Positions 56,298 through 64,000 of a DNA stretch of 64,000 bases are shown here, piece after piece (position 1 is the stretch's first letter; every line of letters starts with the position of its first letter). The notes beneath the pieces were generated by a model. It did no database searches. It saw nothing but the letters and a program-made list of their open reading frames with translations, and had not been told where the DNA came from. Source of the DNA: Hahella sp. KA22 (GTDB taxonomy: Bacteria > Pseudomonadota > Gammaproteobacteria > Pseudomonadales > Oleiphilaceae); the NCBI RefSeq assembly GCF_004135205.1, contig NZ_CP035490.1:2063501-2127500 (forward strand), in the 5' to 3' direction. The position numbers and the translations under genes are program-made.

Positions 56298-57920
56298 ATG
56301 GCGACGGTAGATAACAAAGCAGTATCCAAGCTATCCAGACAGGACCAGATTCTGCTGGTGGATGATAATCCGGCTAACCTGAAAATCCTTTACGAAACGT
56401 TGGATGGTCGCGGCTATAAGCTATTAGTGGCGGATAGCGGCGAGAAAGCGCTTAGCATCGTTCGTAAATCCCACCCAGACTTGATTCTTCTTGATGTCAT
56501 GATGCCTGGCATGGATGGCTTCGAGGTGTGTCGTACCTTGAAGCAAGACCCGGCCACCGCATCCTCTTCGATTATTTTTCTTTCCGCGCTGGATGACACG
56601 GACTCCAAAGTGATGGGCTTCGATGCTGGCGGCGTGGACTACATTTCCAAGCCGTTTCAGGTCAAAGAAGTGATCGCAAGGGTGGAGACTCACCTGAAGA
56701 TCCATCGTTTAGAACAGCAGCTGGAAGCCCGTAATCGCGAGCTGCAGATTGACAAGGCGAGCATCCTGTCCGCCATGAGCGAGGGCATATACGGGCTGAG
56801 TCGCCGTGGTGAAATCATTTTCGCTAACTCGGCGGCGGGACGCATGAATGCGTGCGACGAAGACAGCCTTCTCGGGCGTTCCTTTGTGCAATTGCATTTC
56901 AGTCAGGCGGAAAACCCTGAGGGTGAAAACGCATTCGATCTGGATCGTATGACCGAGCGTCTACAACGTGTATTAAGTAAAAATGAGGCGTTACGTATCG
57001 GAAACGCTTTGTTTACCCGACCGGATGGCTCTGTTTATCCCGTCGCCTTTACGGTTACGCCGACGGCGCGTGATGATCACGCAACTCACGCTGTTGTTGT
57101 GTTTCACGACACTACGGATGAGATCAGGCAGGCTGAAGAGCTTGAGGCTGCGCGGCAAAGCGCTGAGGCGCAACGTTCCCAGCTCGCGCATATCTCTCGT
57201 TTGAGTATGATGGGAGAAATGGCGGCGGGTATCGCTCATGAAGTAAATCAACCTCTTACCGCCATCGTCAATTACATCCGCGTCGCCAACCGCATTGCCA
57301 AGGCGGAGCAGTTGGACAAGGCGCTAATGGACGAAACGCTGAAGAAAATAGAAAGTCAGTGTTTGCGCGCCAGTCAGGTCATTCAGCATATCCGCGATTT
57401 CGTTAAGAAGCCTTTGCAGGGCAAAGAAATGTTGTCCGCCAACACGCTCGCTAAGGACATTCTGGAGTTGGCGGAAATAGAGGCCAAGGAGCACGGCATT
57501 GAGTTGCGCGCGAATATAGAGCCCTCATTGCCGGAACTCTATATTGAGCCGGTGCAGGTGCAGCAGGTGGCCTTGAATCTGTTGCGTAACGGCATGGAGG
57601 CGATGGGGCACGCGAATATGCGCGGTGCTGTTAAGTTTAAAGTCGCTCAGGCCAATGGTAAGGGTATTTTATTCGAAGTGACGGATGAAGGACCCGGCGT
57701 CGCGGAAGAGCATCAGAACAATTTGTTCAGTCCTTTCTTCACTACGAAAAAGTCTGGGATGGGGATTGGTCTGACGTTGTGTCAGTCCATCATTCACTCT
57801 CATGGCGGCGAGATTGGCTTCAGGCCGGGAGAAAGTGGCGGCAGCACTTTTTATTTTACGCTGCCGGTGCGTAGCAAGCCGGTAGGCAAGCGGGATCAGC
57901 CCGCTGCATCAGCTCAGTAA
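56298..57920 (+). CDS. Soluble histidine kinase with N-terminal receiver and PAS domain
   Basis: A 540-residue signalling kinase without membrane segments. An N-terminal receiver domain (about 17-130) has phospho-acceptor Asp66 in LILLDVMMPGMDG and YISKPF. A PAS domain (about 155-275) includes SEGIYGLSRRGEIIFAN. The HisKA domain has His314 in GIAHEVNQPLTAIV, and the HATPase has NLLRNGMEAMGH, DEGPGV and FTTKKSGMGIGL. The HEVNQPLTAI motif is that of the FixL/DctB (HPK4) class, which fits a FixJ-type partner directly upstream. The receiver suggests input from another kinase. Confidence 0.92.
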   Translation: MATVDNKAVSKLSRQDQILLVDDNPANLKILYETLDGRGYKLLVADSGEKALSIVRKSHPDLILLDVMMPGMDGFEVCRTLKQDPATASSSIIFLSALDDTDSKVMGFDAGGVDYISKPFQVKEVIARVETHLKIHRLEQQLEARNRELQIDKASILSAMSEGIYGLSRRGEIIFANSAAGRMNACDEDSLLGRSFVQLHFSQAENPEGENAFDLDRMTERLQRVLSKNEALRIGNALFTRPDGSVYPVAFTVTPTARDDHATHAVVVFHDTTDEIRQAEELEAARQSAEAQRSQLAHISRLSMMGEMAAGIAHEVNQPLTAIVNYIRVANRIAKAEQLDKALMDETLKKIESQCLRASQVIQHIRDFVKKPLQGKEMLSANTLAKDILELAEIEAKEHGIELRANIEPSLPELYIEPVQVQQVALNLLRNGMEAMGHANMRGAVKFKVAQANGKGILFEVTDEGPGVAEEHQNNLFSPFFTTKKSGMGIGLTLCQSIIHSHGGEIGFRPGESGGSTFYFTLPVRSKPVGKRDQPAASAQ

Positions 57921-58940
57921 TATGGCAGGCAAAGGCCTGACCAGCAGTCCCGCGCGTTGACCGGGCCCTACCTTGGAATTAGGGAAAACAATGCGCACAG
58001 GGCTGCCGGAAACAACGTATTCCGTCTCCTCATCCTTCCAAACTGAATAACCCACCTCCAGCTCAGTAAAGTTGGGGGTGGCTTCCGCGATGTTCAGCTG
58101 GAAGTTCTTGCCTGTATTAATAATTTCGTCAACGACTTGATACTGCTCAGGCAGCTTTCCGCCGTAGGATTTGATAGCGGCGTCATCGCCGGCGATCAGC
58201 GCCAGAAGCTGATTTTTAAGATTGGCGAGTCCCGCCAGGTCGTTTTCACCAAACGGATGCACTTTGCCCAATTCCACTGTGAAACTCTCCGCCGCGTACT
58301 CAGCTGCGCTCCAGCCTGAGAATGTTGCGGCGGGTTTGTTTTGCAGCAGGACAGCTTCCACTCCGCTGGCCGCCAACAGCTTAAGCTGCAGCGTGGGGCA
58401 CTGCCGGGCTGGCAGGAATGGATAAACGGCGAACTTTTCGATCTGCGAGCCCCGAATTGCTGTGTGCAGGTCATAGTGCCAACAGGTCTCTTCAGCTGGG
58501 ACAAAGTCTTGTACTTGTGCGATGAGTTCCGCCGCCCGATTAGGCTCATATCCTGGGCCTGCAGTGGCGCTTTCCTTGAAGAGGCGATTGAGGTTGATGT
58601 CAATAAAGCGCTCCTGCGCCTTCATGGCTGGAGGATTTCCGAGTAGAAAAAGACACTCTCTACGTACAGGATGAAGTCCTTCCAATAGTTCGGAAACGAT
58701 CTCGTTCATGATTTCTATTGGCGCAGTCTCGTTGCCGTGCACGCCTGCGGAAAAGACCAGTTTTGGGCCGACTGGAGAGGAGGGGGCGCACGTCAGCGCG
58801 CCGTGGCCGGTGAGGCGGAACACCACACCGTTATTTTCTGCGACTTCCCTTTCTTGCGCAGCTTCCCGCCCCTCAGGGATGTCAGCCAGCGTGGCGGATA
58901 AGAAGTCCTTGTGAGGGGCGAATAAAGCGCTCATAGACAA
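57909..58940 (-). CDS. aotO: AstE-like succinylglutamate desuccinylase/aspartoacylase (AotO type)
   Basis: A 343-residue M14-fold zinc hydrolase. The metal site is FSAGVHGNETAPIE near 65-78, followed by INLNRLF near 122 and YDLHTAIR near 164 (third ligand region). The family covers AstE (end step of the AST arginine pathway) and aspartoacylases. Here it ends an arginine-type ABC transporter operon, the position of aotO in P. aeruginosa, so it may process the imported ligand's catabolite. It lies 1 base downstream of the AotM-like permease gene and overlaps the convergent kinase end by 12 bases. Confidence 0.85.
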   Translation of the reverse strand: MSMSALFAPHKDFLSATLADIPEGREAAQEREVAENNGVVFRLTGHGALTCAPSSPVGPKLVFSAGVHGNETAPIEIMNEIVSELLEGLHPVRRECLFLLGNPPAMKAQERFIDINLNRLFKESATAGPGYEPNRAAELIAQVQDFVPAEETCWHYDLHTAIRGSQIEKFAVYPFLPARQCPTLQLKLLAASGVEAVLLQNKPAATFSGWSAAEYAAESFTVELGKVHPFGENDLAGLANLKNQLLALIAGDDAAIKSYGGKLPEQYQVVDEIINTGKNFQLNIAEATPNFTELEVGYSVWKDEETEYVVSGSPVRIVFPNSKVGPGQRAGLLVRPLPAILLS

Positions 58941-58941
58941 A

Positions 58942-59664
58942 TCAGCTTCCTACAGGTCTCAAGTGGGCCATGAGTTTGTGCTCCAGACGCTTGAAGATAT
59001 AAATGATGGTGAAGGTCAGGCACAGGTAAATCATGGCGACAAAGGTGAAGGCCTCGAAAGGCGCATAGTACTTGGAATAGATATAACGGGCTGCGCCAGT
59101 CAGATCGATAATCGTCACCACGCTGGCGATGGCGCTGGCGTGCAACATGAAGATAACTTCGTTGCTATACGCTGGCAGGGCCCGGCGGAAGGCGTTGGGC
59201 AGAATGATGCGACGCATGCTTAACCACCAGGACATACCGTATGCCTTGGCGGCTTCGATTTCCCCTTGAGGGGTTTGCTGAATCGCGCCGCGAATGATTT
59301 CTGTCGTGTACGCAGCGGTGTTCAGAATGAAGGCGAGCAAGGCCGGGTAAAACGCATTGGCGAGCAAGGGCCAGATGAAAGAATCTTTCACGCCGGGAAG
59401 CGCAGGCAAGCCGTAATAGATCAGGTAAAGCTGGATCAGCAGTGGCGTGCCTCTAAATATATAGGTATAGAGCCAGATAGGTTTGTTTATCCAGGGGTTC
59501 TTGCTGGTGCGCAATATGCCTAGTGGAACGGCGATAACCAAGCCAATCAGCAATGACAGGAAGACCAGTTGAACGGTGACCGTTAAGCCATCCCCGTAGT
59601 ATTCCAGCGTGCCGACGTTAAAAATTTTATTCTGGTTGAGCCAGGTGGTAAGTGTCTCAATCAC
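58942..59664 (-). CDS. aotM: Arginine/ornithine ABC transporter permease (AotM/HisM type)
   Basis: A polar amino acid permease of 240 aa with five membrane helices. The binding-protein-dependent EAA loop is EIEAAKAYGMSWWLSMRRIILPNAF near 137-161. The pair AotQ/AotM forms the heterodimeric channel. It overlaps the AotQ gene by 4 bases and is followed after 1 base by the AstE-like gene. Substrate specificity within the His/Arg/Orn group is inferred from the operon, not from the sequence itself. Confidence 0.92.
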   Translation of the reverse strand: MIETLTTWLNQNKIFNVGTLEYYGDGLTVTVQLVFLSLLIGLVIAVPLGILRTSKNPWINKPIWLYTYIFRGTPLLIQLYLIYYGLPALPGVKDSFIWPLLANAFYPALLAFILNTAAYTTEIIRGAIQQTPQGEIEAAKAYGMSWWLSMRRIILPNAFRRALPAYSNEVIFMLHASAIASVVTIIDLTGAARYIYSKYYAPFEAFTFVAMIYLCLTFTIIYIFKRLEHKLMAHLRPVGS

Positions 59665-60368
59665 TGGGAAGCTCTCCTGGAATCAACATGATAGTGAGTT
59701 TCCAGCTTTTTGAAGAAAAACTCGGAAATGGATGTCAGCGCCAGGAATATTAAAAGCACGGGAATAAAGAACATGAATGGCGCTTGCAGTGCGGCGGAAG
59801 CCTGATGAGCGGCTCGCACCATATCCTCCATGCCAATGACCGAAACCAGTGCAGTGGTTTTCAGCATAACCAGCCAATTATTGCCCAGGCCGGGAAGGGC
59901 GTGGCGCATCATCTGTGGAAACATAATGCGTTTGAAAATCTGCCAGCGATTCATTCCGTAAGCCAGGCCAGCTTCAACTTGACCGCGTTCGACGGCGAGG
60001 AAAGCGCCGCGAAATGTTTCTGACATATAGGCGCCGAAAATAAAGCCTATGGTCAACACGCCGGCGACGAAGGCGTTGATGTTGATGTAGGTGTCAATTT
60101 CAAACTGGTCGTAAAGCCAGTCTGACAGGCTGTTCATCATTATCTGGCCGCCATAAAAGATCAGCAGCATCAGAACCAGATCGGGCACGCCCCTGATCAC
60201 GGTGGTGTACGCGGTGCCTACTGCTTTGGAAACCGGGTTTCTGGATAGTTTTGCGGTTGCGCCCAACAATCCCAACAGCAAGGCGAGCAATAGAGATAGT
60301 ATGGCTACTTCTATGGTAACCAATGATCCTTTGAGGATAGTGGGGCCGTAACCTTTCAGATCTAACAT
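59661..60368 (-). CDS. aotQ: Arginine/ornithine ABC transporter permease (AotQ/HisQ type)
   Basis: The partner permease, 235 aa, with five membrane helices. It starts MLDLKGYGPTILKGSLVTIEV, typical of HisQ/ArtQ, and its EAA loop is QVEAGLAYGMNRWQIFKRIMFPQMM near 131-155. It overlaps the AotM gene by ATGA. A hairpin separates it from the AotJ gene 54 bases upstream, which probably lowers permease relative to binding protein output. Confidence 0.92.
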   Translation of the reverse strand: MLDLKGYGPTILKGSLVTIEVAILSLLLALLLGLLGATAKLSRNPVSKAVGTAYTTVIRGVPDLVLMLLIFYGGQIMMNSLSDWLYDQFEIDTYININAFVAGVLTIGFIFGAYMSETFRGAFLAVERGQVEAGLAYGMNRWQIFKRIMFPQMMRHALPGLGNNWLVMLKTTALVSVIGMEDMVRAAHQASAALQAPFMFFIPVLLIFLALTSISEFFFKKLETHYHVDSRRASQ

Positions 60369-60392
60369 AAAATCGCCTGATCGATTGATGAT

Positions 60393-60415
60393 AAGGGGAG
60401 GCCGGAGCCTCCCTT
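60393..60415 (-). terminator. Hairpin between binding-protein and permease genes
   Basis: On the minus strand AAGGGAGGC and GCCTCCCCTT pair with one bulge around a short TCCG-like loop (60393-60402 and 60407-60415 of the plus strand). Hairpins in this position protect or attenuate mRNA so that binding protein is made in excess over permease. Confidence 0.6.
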
Positions 60416-60422
60416 AAGATGC

Positions 60423-61199
60423 TTACTTGCCGTAAACGTCGATTTCGAAGTACTTGTCGTTGATTTTCTTGTACACGCCATTGCCACGGATTTTCTTGAT
60501 GGCGGCGTTGAATTTGTTAGCCAGGTCGGTATCGCGCTTACGCACAGCGACGCCAGCGCCTTCGCCGAAGATACGGACGGGTTCAGTGATCATTGGGCCA
60601 GCGAACTCAAAGTCCTGACCTGCTTCTTTTTTCAGGAAGCCGCCGTCGGCAGCCAGCGCGTCAACGAACAGCAGGTCCAGACGTCCAGCTTTCATATCCA
60701 GGTAGGCTTCGTCCTGGCCTGCGTAACGCTTGATGTTGACGACGTCTTTCAGTTCTTCGCTGACATAGGTGTCCTGAATGGTGCCGCGCTGAACGCCAAC
60801 GGATTTGCCTTTCAGCTGATTCATGTCGGAAGGATCAATGCCTGCGCCTTTTTTGGCTACCCAGCCGGAAGGCGTGTTGTAGTATTTGTCGGTGAACAGA
60901 ACTTTTTCACGACGCTCTTCGGTGATGGACATGGATGACAGGATGGCGTCGTACTTACGAGCCAGCAGTGCGGGGATGATGCCGTCCCAATCTTGCACTA
61001 CCCATTCACATTTCGCTTTCATTTCCGCGCACAGCGCGTTGCCGATTTCGATATCGAAGCCTTCCAGTTCGCCAGCGGCGTTTTTGGAGGCGAAGGGAGG
61101 GTAGGTTGCGTCAACGCCAATACGGATTTCTTTCCAGTCTTTAGCTTGGGCTGACGAAAAAGCCAGTACGGACACCAAGGTAATGAGTAACTTTTTCAT
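60423..61199 (-). CDS. aotJ: Arginine/ornithine-type periplasmic binding protein (AotJ)
   Basis: A periplasmic solute-binding protein of the ArgT/HisJ family, 258 aa. The signal peptide is about 1-19, with cleavage after SSAQA. Mature motifs are RIGVDATYPPFASKNAAGELEGFDIEI (start of lobe 1), DWDGIIPALLARKYDAILSSMSITEERR near 75-100 with the ligand-binding Asp/Arg/Ser residues, and AGRLDLLFVDALAA near 165. GAGGAA ribosome site. Length and motifs match basic amino acid binders. Confidence 0.93.
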   Translation of the reverse strand: MKKLLITLVSVLAFSSAQAKDWKEIRIGVDATYPPFASKNAAGELEGFDIEIGNALCAEMKAKCEWVVQDWDGIIPALLARKYDAILSSMSITEERREKVLFTDKYYNTPSGWVAKKGAGIDPSDMNQLKGKSVGVQRGTIQDTYVSEELKDVVNIKRYAGQDEAYLDMKAGRLDLLFVDALAADGGFLKKEAGQDFEFAGPMITEPVRIFGEGAGVAVRKRDTDLANKFNAAIKKIRGNGVYKKINDKYFEIDVYGK

Positions 61200-61324
61200 G
61201 AAATTTCCTCAACATTTATTATCTGACTGATGGCTTGGCCACCGTTTTCTAAACCCCATTTTCTGCGAAAGTGCAGCGATGAACCGAAGGACGTCGCGCA
61301 CGGTTTAATTGGCCCTGTATAGGA

Positions 61325-62095
61325 TTAATACTTCGGAGCCAAAAACTGTCGAACCCGCTCGGAATCCGGGTTGTTGAATACTTTATCAGGAGAGCCTTGC
61401 TCCTCGATTTTGCCTTGGTGAAGAAACACCACCTGGCTGGAAACGTCGCGGGCGAAGGCCATTTCGTGGGTCACCACGATCATGGTGCGGCCTTCTTCCG
61501 CAAGCGAGCGCATGACTTTCAGCACCTCGCCGACCAACTCTGGGTCAAGCGCGGAGGTGGGCTCGTCAAACAACATGACGTCCGGCTCCATCGCCAGCGC
61601 TCTGGCGATAGCTGCGCGCTGTTGCTGTCCGCCGGACATTTGTGCGGGATAGTAGTTGCGGCGCTCCCAGATACCGACTTTCTGGAGGTAACGCTCTGCG
61701 CTCTCTAAGGCTTCTTTTTTGGGGACGCCAAGCACATGAATGGGCGCTTCAATGATGTTTTCCAGCACGGTCATGTGCGACCAAAGATTGAAACTTTGAA
61801 ATACCATGGACAGTCGGGACCGCATGCGTTCCACCTGCTTGATGTCCGCAGGCTTGCGTTCTCCGTTTCGACTGGTGATGAAGGTGATCTGTTCGCCGTG
61901 AACTTCTATTTCACCTGAGGTGGGGATTTCAAGCAGGTTGATGCATCTTAAAAAAGTACTTTTGCCTGAACCAGACGAACCTATCATTGAGATTACGTCA
62001 CCTTTTACGGCTCTAAGCGAAACCCCTTTCAAGACTTCCAGGTCATTAAACTTCTTATGTACGTCTGTGACTACCAGGGGGGCTTTTTCAGCCAT
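61325..62095 (-). CDS. aotP: Arginine/ornithine ABC transporter ATPase (AotP/HisP type)
   Basis: The ATP-binding subunit for a polar amino acid importer, 256 aa. Walker A is GSSGSGKST near 38-46, the signature [15 protein letters not shown] near 155 and Walker [16 protein letters not shown] near 175, with the switch His in [11 protein letters not shown]. It begins the operon, with GGAGG before the ATG. In P. aeruginosa aotP comes last, so the order here (P-J-Q-M-O) is rearranged. Confidence 0.93.
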   Translation of the reverse strand: MAEKAPLVVTDVHKKFNDLEVLKGVSLRAVKGDVISMIGSSGSGKSTFLRCINLLEIPTSGEIEVHGEQITFITSRNGERKPADIKQVERMRSRLSMVFQSFNLWSHMTVLENIIEAPIHVLGVPKKEALESAERYLQKVGIWERRNYYPAQMSGGQQQRAAIARALAMEPDVMLFDEPTSALDPELVGEVLKVMRSLAEEGRTMIVVTHEMAFARDVSSQVVFLHQGKIEEQGSPDKVFNNPDSERVRQFLAPKY

Positions 62096-62767
62096 GTAAA
62101 CCTCCGGTTGAGAGTGGGCGATGCCGACAAATCGACTTAATAATAGTAGTTAGCTCCGGCGACCACCTATTCTTTGCTTGTTGTGAGAATAGAATGTGGC
62201 ATTTGAGCCTTTCATGCCAGGGTAGTCTCTTAGAAGCTACTCATCTAGGACTTCGCTAAGGGATAGGCGAGTGGCGAGGAAATCATCGAGGTAGGACATA
62301 CAGATCCCAATAAGTAGCGAGCTGCAGAAGCGTACGCAAATTTGTTGGGAATATTCTGTAACCATCATATGAGCCAGACCGCTTTAACTTCTATTTGATC
62401 CATAGTGCTTGCTCGTGCACAGGATGCTTTCTTGTTTTTAGAACTGAGTCTTGTTGTTCTGTCTGTTGTTATTATCACAAATCACGCTTTTTGAACTAGC
62501 GGTTCCTCCGTATTCCATCCGAAAAGAATTTTAATGTCAACCAAGCGCTGACTGCGGAAATTACCTATAGATTCGTCGTTAAATTTTTAAATGGCTATTG
62601 GTTTGGAGTTTGTTGATTTCTGTATGTTTTTGTTTTTGCGGTAGATTTCTGGGTGCCGCCGAGCGCCCGAATATTTTCGTTAAATTGGCGTTTCGACGGT
62701 GTAATCGGACAAATGGGGGATTGTTGAAATGTCTGAATGGGTGGAAAAAGTGGGGAAATAGGAAATG
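62096..62767. other. Gap of about 670 bases without a supported gene
   Basis: This AT-rich stretch between the aotP start and the RDD gene end should contain the aot promoter; a possible TATTAT (minus strand, rich in TA near 62140-62150) is the only candidate and lacks a clear -35. I did not find a convincing ArgR box, terminator, RNA gene or repeat. A 70-residue plus-strand open frame from 62598 that overlaps the RDD gene has no family likeness and was not accepted. It could be a decayed region. Confidence 0.4.
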
Positions 62768-63277
62768 CTACTTCTTTTTTTTCTTTTCGGAGGGCTTGGC
62801 GGGGACATAAACGACCCTGCTCAAAGAGAAACGATCATGCCAGCTTAGTTTTTCTTTATCCCAAAGAACCCAGAGATATCCCAGACCAAGACAAACTGCA
62901 GAGGCTGCTGCGCCAAAGAAGCGCAGCAGGCACTGGCTCCAGTTCACTTTGAAGCCGTCCGGGTTCTGAATACGAATGCGCCAGACTTGCATGCCCAGAG
63001 TCTGTCCGATGCGTCGCCAGAAATAGGCGAAAAAGAAGAAAGTAGCCAGGAACAGGCTGCTGGAAAGCAGCGGATCGCCGATATTTTTGCCTGCGTCAGC
63101 CTCCATCTGCATCGCCTCAGAGCCAATAACCATTCCGCGTAGAAGCATATAAATCATGGTAGTCACCAGCCAGACCGCAATCAGCAAAATGGCGTCATAA
63201 AACATAGCTGCGAGGCGGCGCCACAGAGGGGCGGGTTGGAGCTGCGCGGGGTCTTCCGGAAAGCGATTCGATAGCAT
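62768..63277 (-). CDS. RDD family membrane protein
   Basis: An inner-membrane protein of 169 aa from the ATG at 63277, with a leading TTG at 63295 also possible. The RDD motif is PLWRRLAAMFYDAILL near the start. Three to four membrane helices follow, and later GQTLGMQVWRIRIQNPDG matches the family. The C-terminus is SEKKKKK, encoded by A/T-homopolymer DNA, a likely site for strand slippage. RDD proteins are widespread and some act in transport or resistance, but no role can be given here. Confidence 0.85.
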   Translation of the reverse strand: MLSNRFPEDPAQLQPAPLWRRLAAMFYDAILLIAVWLVTTMIYMLLRGMVIGSEAMQMEADAGKNIGDPLLSSSLFLATFFFFAYFWRRIGQTLGMQVWRIRIQNPDGFKVNWSQCLLRFFGAAASAVCLGLGYLWVLWDKEKLSWHDRFSLSRVVYVPAKPSEKKKKK

Positions 63278-63353
63278 AAAAGTGAGGACTCTCAAGGCGA
63301 CTGAAAACTGCGGCGGGACTATACCACAGGTGACTTTTTCTGTCCCGGCGCGA

Positions 63354-64000
63354 TCAAATGGAAAGTATGTGGCACAGCGCGGTGACGCCTGTCAGTCTGC
63401 CCGCCAATTGCGGCAGGTTATGGCGGGACGCGGCGCTTTGCATCTGCAGGAGTCGATACGTGAGAAACATGGCGGGAACGAGCGAGCCTGTCATCCACAG
63501 TGGCGAGTTCAAGTGGCCCAAAGACATCAGAGTGATATACCCGGCGGCGGTTAATCCCAGAAGAGCCAGAAACGCCATTTTGGCTCGGGGGAGTCCCAAT
63601 ATAGAAGAAAGCGTACGATCGCCATGGCGCAGATCTTTTTCTATATCCCGGATTTCATTCGCCATTAACACCAGGGAGATTAGTGGTCCGAAGGCTATTG
63701 AGTCCAAAAGCAACGTTTGCGACCAATTTCCTGTCGCGCTGAATCCCGCGCCGGTAATCAAAAGCGGGCCCATCAATACAAAAACCAATATTAACCCCAA
63801 GCCCCGGCGTTTCAGGTTAAAAGGTTCAATGGTATACGCCAGACACCCCGCAAAACCGGCTATGGCTAATAATGCGATTACTGGCCCTCTCATAAACATA
63901 ATGACGCCTCCCAGAATCGCAGCGAAGGCGAAGCAGGCCATTCCCAGGGCGAAATTGTGACGAATGGCGTGAATCTGGTCGGAGCATAGGCGCAGCTCGG
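63354..64000 (-). CDS. UbiA/MenA-family prenyltransferase, C-terminal part (runs off right edge)
   Basis: An integral membrane prenyltransferase of which 215 residues lie in the window; the frame is open to base 64000, so the N-terminus with the first Asp-rich motif is outside. The second motif is present as NEIRDIEKDLRHGDRTL near the middle. About six hydrophobic segments and the SDQIHAIRHNFALG entry match the MenA/UbiA fold, and the MenA-like pattern (menaquinone synthesis, attaching a prenyl chain to dihydroxynaphthoate) seems closer than UbiA. It could alternatively be a homologue for another quinone or lipid. Confidence 0.85.
   Translation of the reverse strand, partial: ELRLCSDQIHAIRHNFALGMACFAFAAILGGVIMFMRGPVIALLAIAGFAGCLAYTIEPFNLKRRGLGLILVFVLMGPLLITGAGFSATGNWSQTLLLDSIAFGPLISLVLMANEIRDIEKDLRHGDRTLSSILGLPRAKMAFLALLGLTAAGYITLMSLGHLNSPLWMTGSLVPAMFLTYRLLQMQSAASRHNLPQLAGRLTGVTALCHILSI

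Noticed and set aside
62598-62810. A 70-residue plus-strand frame overlapping the end of the RDD gene
   Set aside because: Low-complexity Phe/Cys-rich product, no ribosome site, and it overlaps the better supported RDD gene.

Overview
The window reads as a chromosomal segment of a marine-type gammaproteobacterium related to Pseudomonas and the Oceanospirillales. Several things point this way: a pilA/pilB type IV pilus locus with a sigma-54 promoter, a Pseudomonas-like dapC/dapD/dapE-glnD-map arrangement, the rpsB-tsf-pyrH-frr-uppS-cdsA-dxr-rseP-bamA-skp-lpxD-fabZ-lpxA-lpxB-rnhB supercluster, fdxA-mutS-pncC-recA, and an aot-type arginine transport operon. Gene content and order resemble Hahella, but that is an impression and was not tested. 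No tRNA, rRNA, insertion sequence, prophage or CRISPR array was seen.

Layout. 1-1849: the 5' part of pilB (minus) and the major pilin pilA (plus), with a well-formed sigma-54 promoter between them. 1930-15471: a visibly AT-rich block of surface-glycan genes. Three genes follow pilA on the plus strand (a GT-C membrane glycosyltransferase with a TPR-like tail, a UDP-GlcNAc 2-epimerase homologue and a TagF-like glycerophosphotransferase). They meet an opposing series of eight minus-strand genes (TagD-like cytidylyltransferase, two paralogous HAD-domain proteins, a glycan-associated protein, a methyltransferase, Wzt, Wzm and a GT2 glycosyltransferase). Together these look like a wall-teichoic-acid type toolkit in a Gram-negative background, next to a pilin gene. 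15594-25003: housekeeping genes (slyX, a membrane-tethered cold-shock-domain protein, two small unknowns, lysine/DAP synthesis, the nitrogen regulator glnD, map). 25191-40519: translation, isoprenoid, phospholipid, outer-membrane assembly and lipid A genes, nearly all on the plus strand and closely spaced. 40589-45416: fdxA, mutS, pncC and a LexA-controlled recA.

45564-56169: an accessory-looking mix. It holds an FnIII-like lipoprotein, a tiny membrane protein, SirB2, moaE, mobA, a PilZ protein, a small gene apparently broken by one base in a G7 tract, a Lon-like protease, a voltage-gated channel with a zinc ribbon, AlkB, an AmrS-type radical SAM enzyme, an M23 peptidase and a FixJ-like regulator. 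56298-57920: a soluble REC-PAS-histidine kinase that probably pairs with that regulator. 57909-62095: an arginine/ornithine ABC transporter operon with an AstE-like enzyme. After about 670 bases with no gene that I can support, the window ends with an RDD membrane protein and the 3' part of a UbiA/MenA-type prenyltransferase that runs off the right edge.

How the parts fit. Lipid A (lpxD, lpxA, lpxB), fatty acid dehydration (fabZ), BamA/Skp and RseP together serve the outer membrane. UppS supplies the undecaprenyl carrier that the glycan block at the left would need. The strongest candidate for something undescribed is that block: CDP-glycerol synthesis, glycerol-phosphate transfer and ABC export, plus two HAD proteins whose usual second catalytic aspartate is replaced by phenylalanine.
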